Assembly (NCBI GenBank): GCA_046299555.1 | Contig: JBKBHS010000001.1 | Span: 434,001-498,000 of the forward strand | Reading direction: 5' to 3' | DNA from: CALKJP01 sp046299555 | GTDB taxonomy: Bacteria > Bacteroidota > Bacteroidia > JACCXN01 | DNA length: 64,000 nt | Shown: positions 1 to 6,148 of the stretch, in pieces | How positions within the stretch are numbered: the first letter of the stretch is position 1 | Layout: every line of letters begins with the position of its first letter | Notes under the pieces: model-generated | What the model saw: the letters and a program-made list of their open reading frames with translations, nothing else | Told to the model about the DNA's origin: nothing | Database searches by the model: none | Position numbers and translations under genes: made by a program

Positions 1-705
1 TGCGAATATATTCAAACAAATCTTATCACTCCTTTAAAACCCAATACAAAATATTTGTTTTCTATGCGTATCAATCGAGCAAATGGGTATAATTTAAGTG
101 TAAAAAATATAGGCGCACATTTTTCCAATACAAGTATGCAAGATTATACAACCACAGAACCCTATAATTTTACTCCAACTGTTTTAAACACTACCGGATA
201 TTTGAATGACACAATGAATTGGATGCTTGTTAAGGGTGAATTTATAGCAAGTGGTAATGAACAATATTTGACCATTGGTTGGTTTGGCCATTCAAATAGC
301 GAAGATTTTTTTACCTATTTTTTTATTCCTCCTGATATTGACCCCATAACAGGCGATTCTTTATATGTTCCATACGTATATTATGCAGTTGATAGTTTAA
401 AATTATATGAATGGGTATATGATATTGAGAATTTTAACATCAATGTTTTAACCCCCAACAACGATGGAGTAAATGATTATTTAGATTTTAGCAATTACAA
501 CTTATCAGAATTAAATTTTACGGTTTTTAACCGATGGGGCAATTTGGTTTTTAGTAGTATTAATACACAATTAGTGTGGGATGGAAAAACCAATGAAGGG
601 AAAGCGCTTTCAGATGGAACTTATTATTATCTCATAAATACCAAAACATCAGAAAATAAACCTATTGTTATAAAGAATTTCATCACCATTTTTACTAACC
701 CCTAA
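1..705 (+). CDS. T9SS type B (CHU_C) secreted protein, 5'-truncated by window edge
   Basis: The frame is open from base 1, so the start and signal peptide lie upstream of the window. The last ~90 residues form a gliding-motility-associated C-terminal (CHU_C, T9SS type B sorting) domain: NVLTPNNDGVNDY, then FNRWGNLVF and a WDGKTNEG...DGTYYY segment. This family is exported through the outer membrane by the type IX system and anchored or released. The upstream part (EYIQTNLITPLKPNTKY, then DSLKLYEW before the tail) aligns by eye with the protein at 1499-2452, so the two are paralogs. A broken second T9SS gene starts 12 bp downstream, as it does behind the 1499 gene. The substrate or binding role is unknown. 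The family call is secure; the function is not. Confidence 0.85.
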   Translation, partial: CEYIQTNLITPLKPNTKYLFSMRINRANGYNLSVKNIGAHFSNTSMQDYTTTEPYNFTPTVLNTTGYLNDTMNWMLVKGEFIASGNEQYLTIGWFGHSNSEDFFTYFFIPPDIDPITGDSLYVPYVYYAVDSLKLYEWVYDIENFNINVLTPNNDGVNDYLDFSNYNLSELNFTVFNRWGNLVFSSINTQLVWDGKTNEGKALSDGTYYYLINTKTSENKPIVIKNFITIFTNP

Positions 706-717
706 ATTTTTAAAGTT

Positions 718-1160
718 ATGAAACAACAATTACTTAAAACAAAATGTACGTTTCTGCTTGCTCTAACGTCATTTATGGCTTATTCTCAAAGTCCGCCAAC
801 AGGCTCACCCCTGCTGCTAATACTGCTGCACAAGCTGCCGCTGCTTGGTATAGAGGGGGAAACACAATTTCAAATGGCAACAACATTTTTGGCACGATGT
901 GGAACTCGCCAATTTATATGGTAACAAGTGGAACTTTACGCACTAAATTAAATGGTAACATAGGTTATACCATTAATGGTTTTGCGGCTCAACAAAAAAA
1001 TGGAGCCTTTTTGATAGCCGATGGTCAATTTCCAATTAATGGCGGTTTTTATACAAACGGCTTTGGAGCATTTTCTTTATTGCATATTAGTGGCAATAAC
1101 GGAACCTTTGTGCAGCAAGAAGGCTACCGCCCCTGGATGCATGCGGGTGTTACTTTTTAG
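718..1160 (+). pseudogene. Frameshifted, 3'-truncated T9SS-type secreted protein (copy A)
   Basis: Translation starts at ATG 718 with a signal peptide (MKQQLLKTKCTFLLALTSFM...YSQSPPTG). The reading frame then has to change by -1 around 795-815 to continue as TPAANTAAQ...AAWYRGGN and on to FGTMWNSPIYMVTSG and GYRPWMHAGVTF at 1160. The second part matches the N-terminus of the gene at 2472 (WRRGGN, NNIFGTMWDSPVY), so both frames belong to one gene, and a single-base loss or a sequencing error explains the break. From memory of the family, full-length members are several hundred residues long and end in a Por-secretion tail; this copy has none. It stops where an antisense XRE gene begins, and the two stop codons overlap by 3 bp. 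It is probably non-functional. Confidence 0.7.
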
Positions 1161-1390
1161 TTAGTTTTTCCTATTTCAAAGTCAAATAAATCTTTTAATA
1201 ATATTTCTAATGCTTTGCTTAATTCATATAAATAGAAAATTGTTGGATTTGATTTCCCATTTTCAACACGTTCTATACTTTGAGGGTCTTTGTTACATGC
1301 AAAAGCCAAATCTCTTTGAGTTAATTTTTTTTGCTTTCTTAACTCTTTAATACGATTACCAATATGATTTAAAACATCTTTTTTTTGCAC
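1157..1390 (-). CDS. XRE-family helix-turn-helix regulator
   Basis: A small DNA-binding protein with an HTH_3 fold: GNRIKELRKQKKLTQRDLA is helices 1-2, followed by SIERVENGKSNPT, the usual turn after the recognition helix, and a LYELSKALEILLKDLFDF end. This is a single-domain regulator with no effector domain. There is no in-frame ATG. GTG at 1390 puts the start just before the HTH and leaves the operator (1398-1441) intact upstream; TTG at 1402 would add four residues and start inside the operator, so I prefer GTG. It probably represses itself and perhaps the divergent gene at 1499. No toxin partner is visible. Its 3' end abuts a truncated secreted-protein gene, an arrangement repeated at 2672. 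Confidence 0.8.
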   Translation of the reverse strand: MQKKDVLNHIGNRIKELRKQKKLTQRDLAFACNKDPQSIERVENGKSNPTIFYLYELSKALEILLKDLFDFEIGKTN

Positions 1391-1397
1391 AAAACAA

Positions 1398-1441
1398 ATC
1401 AACAGAGATGTTGAAAAATTGTCATCAACATATATGTTGAT
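1398..1441. promoter_or_regulatory. Double palindromic operator, ATCAACA-N4-TGTTGA
   Basis: Two copies of the same inverted repeat lie in the 108-bp divergent interval between the XRE gene and the secreted-protein gene at 1499. One is 1398-1414 (spacer GAGA) and the other 1424-1441 (spacer TATA, a perfect 18-bp palindrome). Their centres are 26 bp apart. Paired palindromes beside an XRE gene are the usual autoregulation layout. Binding by the 1157-1390 product is inferred. Confidence 0.7.
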
Positions 1442-1498
1442 AATCCGATTTAATTTATATATTATATGAATAATGCCAAAATGTTGTAAATTTCATAT

Positions 1499-2452
1499 AT
1501 GAAAAATTTGGCGCTTTTATTATTTTTAATTTTTGCTACAAACTATATAAAAGCTCAGCAAAATCTTATTTATAACGGAGATTTTGAAATCTATGATACT
1601 TGTCCTACTGCCCATTCAACACCTTCTGATTTACAAATAGAATATGCACTTGGTTGGTATTCCCCTACGTTAGCAACTCCAGATTATTTTAATGTTTGTA
1701 GCCCTGCTACAAATTCATATACTAACGTATCAATACCCAATAATTTTATTGGTTATCAAAATGCATATAGTGGAAATGCTTATGTTGGGATATATGTACA
1801 CGTTGATTGGATAAATGGAAAAGAGTATATACAATCAAAACTAATTGAAACATTAAAACCGCATTCATTATACAAAATTGAGTTTTCAGTTAGTTTAGCA
1901 GATAGTGCACAATATGCTATTAAAGGAATCGGTTTTTATTTATCAGAATCTCCTATATTGACGAATGATTTCTATACATTGAATATTGCACCTCAATTTG
2001 AAAGTAATTTTTTTATATCAGATATTCAAAATTGGACAACTTTAAATACCTATTATTTAGCATCAGGGAATGAAAATTATATTACAATTGGCTGTTTTAT
2101 AGATTCTTCAAAAATTAATTTACTTTCAGTTAATAATTTCACCTCAACGGGAGGAAACACGTCATATTACTATATTGATAATATAAAATTATACGAAGTT
2201 GATATTAGTGCTCAATACCCTAATGTATTAAGCCCTAACGGAGACGGAATAAATGACTATTGGGCACCTTTTATTATGGATGAAGATGAAAAAATTAATA
2301 TTTATAACCGATGGGGTAGTTTAATAATTGAGTTAAGTAATGAAAATAAAAAATGGTACGGTAAAACCGAAAAAGGAGAAGATTGCGCTGATGGAGTTTA
2401 TTATTTTACAACGAACAAAAATAGAAAAGGCACTATACTATTAATTAAATAA
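1499..2452 (+). CDS. T9SS type B (CHU_C) secreted protein
   Basis: A 317-residue exported protein. The signal peptide is MKNLALLLFLIFATNYIKAQ. The middle contains a beta-rich region with FEIYDTCP near residue 30, a KEYIQSKLIETLKPHSLYK segment and DNIKLYEV before the tail. The C-terminus is a CHU_C / type B sorting domain (NVLSPNGDGINDYW, IYNRWGSLI, DGVYYF). It ends about eight residues shorter than the paralog at 1-705, though the core motif set is complete. The ATG at 1499 follows a TAAATTTC box (one mismatch to TAnnTTTG) by six bases. The XRE operator is 58 bp upstream, so shared control is possible. Its ligand or role is unknown; surface adhesion or binding is an inference from the family. 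Confidence 0.85.
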   Translation: MKNLALLLFLIFATNYIKAQQNLIYNGDFEIYDTCPTAHSTPSDLQIEYALGWYSPTLATPDYFNVCSPATNSYTNVSIPNNFIGYQNAYSGNAYVGIYVHVDWINGKEYIQSKLIETLKPHSLYKIEFSVSLADSAQYAIKGIGFYLSESPILTNDFYTLNIAPQFESNFFISDIQNWTTLNTYYLASGNENYITIGCFIDSSKINLLSVNNFTSTGGNTSYYYIDNIKLYEVDISAQYPNVLSPNGDGINDYWAPFIMDEDEKINIYNRWGSLIIELSNENKKWYGKTEKGEDCADGVYYFTTNKNRKGTILLIK

Positions 2453-2471
2453 TTACTTAATACAAACTACT

Positions 2472-2675
2472 ATGAAAATGAAATACAAATTACTAATTAT
2501 GTGTTTATTAATAGGGCTAATTAGCACTAAATCAATTTTGGCACAACAATCCCCAACGGGTTCAGCAGGAAATTCTCAAGAATGGAGAAGGGGAGGGAAT
2601 ATAGCTGCTCCGCCAGGTTTAGGAGGAACCAACAACATCTTTGGCACGATGTGGGACAGCCCGGTGTATATTTAA
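2472..2675 (+). pseudogene. N-terminal fragment of T9SS secreted protein (copy B)
   Basis: The ATG at 2472 gives a signal peptide ending in ILAQQ and the same conserved start as copy A (PTGSAGN...WRRGGN, then NNIFGTMWDSPVYI), then stops at 2675. The stop comes from the junction with antisense XRE-like sequence, not from normal family length. The matching C-terminal tail survives at 2871-3071. Taken together, one gene has been split with loss of its middle. The fragment could still make a 67-residue secreted peptide. Confidence 0.7.
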
Positions 2676-2873
2676 AAATCAAATAAATCTTTCATGTCAA
2701 CTTGCAGTACTTTTGAAACAGCATAAATCATACAAACCGTAACATTATTCTCTCCTCTTTTCAATTCTACCAACTTGTTTACCTGAATTGCCAATTGCAA
2801 AACCTAAATTTTCTTGAGTTAATCCTTTTTCTAAACGTAGTGTTCTTATTTGTTTACCAAGCCTAATTAAATA
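2672..2873 (-). pseudogene. Degenerate XRE-family regulator
   Basis: Minus-strand translation gives LIRLGKQIRTLRLEKGLTQE, NLGFAIGNSGKQVGRIEK, then a one-base insertion near 2755-2765 breaks the frame. In the shifted frame it continues GENNVTVCMIYAVSKVLQV then DMKDLFDF and stops at 2672. That is a complete HTH_3 domain with the same DLFDF end as the intact regulator at 1157. It has no start codon and no upstream operator, because its 5' side is fused to the C-terminal piece at 2871. Its stop overlaps the stop of the 2472 fragment. It is probably a dead copy. Confidence 0.75.
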
Positions 2874-3071
2874 TTTTTACCGGATAATGTAAAAAAAGCG
2901 CAAATACTTTTTTATAACGCAGAAGGTAAATTAATAAACAGCGTAGAACTCTCCCAAAAAGGTAAAGGCCAACTCAATGTTTTTGCTGTTGATTTAAGCA
3001 CAGGAATTTATACCTATACTCTTGTAATTGATGGAAAAGCGATTGATAGCAAGCGTATGATTAAGAAATAA
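2871..3071 (+). pseudogene. C-terminal Por-secretion (T9SS type A) tail fragment
   Basis: There is an in-frame stop at 2868 and no start codon. The 66 residues form a typical type A sorting tail: FLPDNVKKAQILFYN, GKLINSVELSQKGKGQ, then DLSTGIYTYTLVIDGK and a basic KRMIKK end. This is the lost 3' end of the 2472 gene or of a close paralog. An intrinsic terminator follows at 3092. Without a start it is unlikely to be translated. Confidence 0.75.
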
Positions 3072-3091
3072 TCTATTTCTTTACACTTTTT

Positions 3092-3121
3092 AAAAGCCCC
3101 GAACAAAATCGGGGCTTTTTT
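3092..3121 (+). terminator. Rho-independent terminator
   Basis: AAAAGCCCCGA (3092-3102) pairs with TCGGGGCTTTT (3109-3119) across a 6-nt loop, followed by T residues. It closes the secreted-protein unit and isolates aroA from it. Confidence 0.9.
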
Positions 3122-3153
3122 ATTTCTAACTTCGTGAAAAATAAATTCCATTA

Positions 3154-4413
3154 TTGAACCAAATAATTTATCCGTCTGCATTTGCAGGAAGTTTTAAAGC
3201 GCCTCCTTCTAAAAGCTATTTGCAAAGGGCTATTGCCATTGCTGCTATGGCTAATCATGCTGTGGAAATTGATGGCTATGCTCCTAGCAAAGATGTAGAT
3301 GCAGCTATAGCTATTGCTCAAAATTTAGGAGCAGAGGTAGATATACATCCACAAAAAATTATTCTAAAAGGAAATTTTAGTGTGACAAAAATTGCTGCCA
3401 TTTATGGTGGTGAGGCGGGCTTAAGCGCACGCATGTTTGCTCCTATTGCAGCATTAAAAGAAGAAAAAATAAATATAACAGGAGAGGGTTCCTTGCTTAA
3501 GCGCCCTATGCACATGGTAATAGATGCCTTGCAGCAATTGGGTAAATCAGTAAATTCCAATAATGGTTTTTTACCGCTCGAAATTTCCGGTAAACTTATT
3601 CCTCAAAGCATTCAAATTGATGCCTCTGAAAGTTCTCAGCTGCTAACAGGTTTATTAATTGCATTGCCCTTTGCAAATGGAAACAGCGAAATAAAAGTCG
3701 CACAGTTAAATAGTATTCCCTATATACAAATGACGCTGGATATTTTGCAGCAGTTTGGAATAAAGATTCAGCATACCAACTTTCAGCATTTTTTTATTGA
3801 AGGGAATCAAAGAGTAAAAGCCGTAAACTATACCGTAGAAGGCGACTGGAGCGGAGCGGCCTTTCATTTGGTTGCAGCAGCCATTGCCGGAAGAGTAAGC
3901 ATAGAGGGCTTACAAAAAAACTCTGCACAGGCTGATAAAGCTATTTTACAAGCCCTCGAACAAGTGGGCGCAAGCATATATTGGCTTAATGAAAATAGCG
4001 TGGAAATTCACAAAAATAAGTTACAAGCCTTTGAGTTTGATGCCACACATTGTCCTGATTTATTTCCTCCGTTAGCGGCCTTGGCAGCCAATTGCAAGGG
4101 TATAAGCAAAGTTAAAGGTGTTAAACGTTTGCTGCACAAAGAAAGCAACAGAGCATTAAGCATACAATCGGAATTGCAAAAGTTTGGAATTCATGTTGAA
4201 TTGAAGAATGATGAAATGTGGATTGATGGAGGAAACATTTCTGGCGGAAAAATACATTCACACAACGACCATCGCATAGCCATGATGGCTGCGGTTTTGG
4301 CATTAAATGCAAATGCTCCGGTAGAAATAGAAGAGGCGGAAGCCATACAAAAATCGTATCCTGCTTTTTTTGATGATTTTATTTCATGTCAGAAAAATAG
4401 GAATAAGTCCTAA
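3154..4413 (+). CDS. aroA: 3-phosphoshikimate 1-carboxyvinyltransferase (EPSP synthase)
   Basis: Joins shikimate-3-phosphate and phosphoenolpyruvate to make EPSP, the sixth step of the shikimate pathway, in the cytoplasm. Landmarks are the substrate loop FKAPPSKSYLQRA at residues 14-26, GGEAGLSARMFAP (the divergent counterpart of the usual GNSGT loop), LKRPMHMVIDAL, a DWSGAAFHLVAAA segment, the conserved KESNRA near residue 330 and SHNDHRIAMM near 370. Length 419 is normal. No ATG is available: TTG at 3154 is the only plausible start, with an in-frame stop at 3142 and a TAACTTCG box at 3128-3135. aroC follows 127 bp later. The altered glycine loop is worth noting for inhibitor sensitivity but is common in this phylum as far as I recall. 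Confidence 0.95.
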   Translation: MNQIIYPSAFAGSFKAPPSKSYLQRAIAIAAMANHAVEIDGYAPSKDVDAAIAIAQNLGAEVDIHPQKIILKGNFSVTKIAAIYGGEAGLSARMFAPIAALKEEKINITGEGSLLKRPMHMVIDALQQLGKSVNSNNGFLPLEISGKLIPQSIQIDASESSQLLTGLLIALPFANGNSEIKVAQLNSIPYIQMTLDILQQFGIKIQHTNFQHFFIEGNQRVKAVNYTVEGDWSGAAFHLVAAAIAGRVSIEGLQKNSAQADKAILQALEQVGASIYWLNENSVEIHKNKLQAFEFDATHCPDLFPPLAALAANCKGISKVKGVKRLLHKESNRALSIQSELQKFGIHVELKNDEMWIDGGNISGGKIHSHNDHRIAMMAAVLALNANAPVEIEEAEAIQKSYPAFFDDFISCQKNRNKS

Positions 4414-4540
4414 TTCCTCAGATGTAAGAATAATTATAATTATTAAAGTTTAATTATTCCCCTCTTTGAGGATAGCCTGTTCCGATTTATCAGGAGCTAA
4501 GGCAAGTGTTATTTGTTTATTTATTCGTTAATTTGCATTT

Positions 4541-5527
4541 ATGAATTCATTCGGCACATTATTTAAAGTTCACATTTTTGGAGAGTCGCATGGTGCAGCA
4601 GTTGGAGTGTGTATTGATAATTGTCCTGCCGGAATTGAATTGCGCGAAGAAGATTTTTTACACGATATTTCCCGAAGAAAAAGTGGCGCAAAAGGCACTA
4701 CTCCACGCCAGGAAAAAGATACGCCTGAAATTATAAGCGGAGTATTCAATGGTAAAACAACAGGCGCACCCATTACCATATTGTTTAGAAACAACAATGT
4801 AATTTCTAAAGATTACAGCAATTTAATAGATACACCTCGTCCCGGACATGCCGATTTTACTGCTAAAATAAAGTATGGTGGTTTTAATGATTACAGAGGA
4901 GGAGGGCATTTTTCAGGAAGGCTCACCTTGTGTTTAGTTGCTGCAGGTGTAATTGCCAAAAAAATCTGCAATACCATTTCCATTCAGGCTAAATTAATTG
5001 AAGCCGGAGGAAATACCAATATTGAGAAAGCGATTGATGAAGCGCTGGCAGCCAAAGATTCTATTGGCGGCATTGTAGAATGTATTGCTTCCAATATGCC
5101 CGTTGGTTTGGGCGAACCATTTTTTGATTCTGTTGAGTCATTGATTTCTCATTTGGTTTTTTCTATTCCTGCAATAAAAGGTATTGAGTTTGGTTCCGGT
5201 TTTTCGGCAGCTAAAATGAAAGGCAGTGAGCATAATGATGCCATTTCTGACGAGTCCGGTAAAACCGAAAAAAATAATTCGGGCGGAATAAATGGAGGTA
5301 TTAGTAATGGAAATAATTTAGTTTTCAGAGTAGCAGTTAAACCTACCTCTAGTATTGGAGTTCCTCAAGAAACATTTAATTTTAAAACTCAACAAAAAGA
5401 AACTTTAGAAATTAAAGGCCGACACGATGCTTGTATTGCTCTGCGTGTACCGGTTGTAATTGAGGCTGCAACAGCTATTGTCCTTGCTGATTTAATGCTT
5501 CAAGAGCAAATAACAAAGAGAAAATAA
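4541..5527 (+). CDS. aroC: Chorismate synthase
   Basis: Converts EPSP to chorismate with reduced FMN as cofactor, the last common step to the aromatic amino acids and other chorismate products. All three family signatures are present: FGESHGAAVGVCIDNCPAG near residue 12, the RPGHADFTAKIKYG...DYRGGGHFSGR block near residue 98, and GRHDACIALRVPVVIEAA near residue 295. RRKSG, which helps bind the phosphate, is also present. At 328 residues it is somewhat shorter than the ~360 typical elsewhere. It sits directly after aroA, so the last two pathway steps are paired. The 127-bp gap has no clear terminator. Confidence 0.97.
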   Translation: MNSFGTLFKVHIFGESHGAAVGVCIDNCPAGIELREEDFLHDISRRKSGAKGTTPRQEKDTPEIISGVFNGKTTGAPITILFRNNNVISKDYSNLIDTPRPGHADFTAKIKYGGFNDYRGGGHFSGRLTLCLVAAGVIAKKICNTISIQAKLIEAGGNTNIEKAIDEALAAKDSIGGIVECIASNMPVGLGEPFFDSVESLISHLVFSIPAIKGIEFGSGFSAAKMKGSEHNDAISDESGKTEKNNSGGINGGISNGNNLVFRVAVKPTSSIGVPQETFNFKTQQKETLEIKGRHDACIALRVPVVIEAATAIVLADLMLQEQITKRK

Positions 5528-5534
5528 GCCTTTG

Positions 5535-5599
5535 TGATTAAAATCATATCAATAACTGACAATCGTCAGGTTTTATGCCAATAGCTCGTTCTATTTTTG
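5535..5599 (+). promoter_or_regulatory. Dual CRP/FNR-type sites and -7 box of the RIC gene
   Basis: Distal palindrome TGAT-taaa-ATCA at 5535-5546 (centre 5540.5). Proximal palindrome CTGAC-aatc-GTCAG at 5556-5569 (centre 5562.5), 22 bp away. A perfect TAnnTTTG box, TATTTTTG, lies at 5592-5599 with its centre 33 bp after the proximal site. If transcription starts about 4-7 bases after the box, the sites sit near -41 and -63, the classical activator positions. Because this box covers TTG 5597, the ATG at 5624 must be the start of the downstream gene. Confidence 0.75.
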
Positions 5600-5623
5600 C
5601 GACAATTAATATTGTCTTCAAAA

Positions 5624-6136
5624 ATGAACAAGCGAAAAGATACGGCATTTGAGAAAATGGGATTGAAGAGTTTAAGCGAATATATCGAAAAAACTCATCA
5701 TGCCTATGAACTTTCTTCGCTTTCTGCCATTGAAAATTATTTTAATTCTATTTCTGAAAAAGATAGAGCCTTAAATCCAAATTTGGATGAAATTAAAATT
5801 CTTTTTATTGATTTGACGAATACTTTTCGTAATCATGTTAGCCGAGAAGAGAAGTTTGTAAATCACTTAATAGGATTAGCAAAAGAAAATAAAGTTAGCA
5901 GAAACGGTTTTGTAAAAGATATCGATGTGTTTAAAAGCGAGCATGTCAGCATTTATAAATCATTGCAAAAAATTAAAGAACTTACCAATAATTATAAAGT
6001 TGACGAAAATTCTTCAGCTGTTCTTAAATTATGCTGTGCCCGCTTGTTCGATTTTGAACAGGATTTATTAAAACATCAATATCTGGAAGAACAATACTTA
6101 TTCCCACAGTTATTACAACGATTAACAAATAATTAG
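5624..6136 (+). CDS. Hemerythrin-like di-iron protein (RIC/ScdA/YtfE type)
   Basis: A predicted cytoplasmic di-iron protein of the iron-sulfur cluster repair family, which protects or repairs clusters under nitrosative or oxidative stress. Both halves of the four-helix bundle are visible with their metal ligands: YIEKTHHAYE, FRNHVSREEKF, FKSEHVSIYKSL and LLKHQYLEEQYLFPQL, supplying the expected His and Glu residues. The N-terminal ScdA_N domain with its cysteine pair, found in many family members, is absent; only about 15 residues precede the first ligand helix. The start is ATG 5624, since the TTG 27 bases upstream lies inside the promoter box. It is followed 12 bp later by ccoI, so it may be cotranscribed. 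Control by a CRP/FNR-type regulator is inferred from the upstream sites. Confidence 0.85.
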   Translation: MNKRKDTAFEKMGLKSLSEYIEKTHHAYELSSLSAIENYFNSISEKDRALNPNLDEIKILFIDLTNTFRNHVSREEKFVNHLIGLAKENKVSRNGFVKDIDVFKSEHVSIYKSLQKIKELTNNYKVDENSSAVLKLCCARLFDFEQDLLKHQYLEEQYLFPQLLQRLTNN

Positions 6137-6148
6137 GGCACTTGATAT

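Noticed and set aside
744..1160. A separate protein starting at ATG 744
   Set aside because: Its first ~20 residues are out-of-frame signal-peptide DNA; the conserved part belongs with the ATG 718 signal peptide through a frame break.
5597..5623. TTG 5597 as start of the RIC gene
   Set aside because: It lies inside the perfect -7 box TATTTTTG, so it would not be transcribed; ATG 5624 gives a normal family N-terminus.
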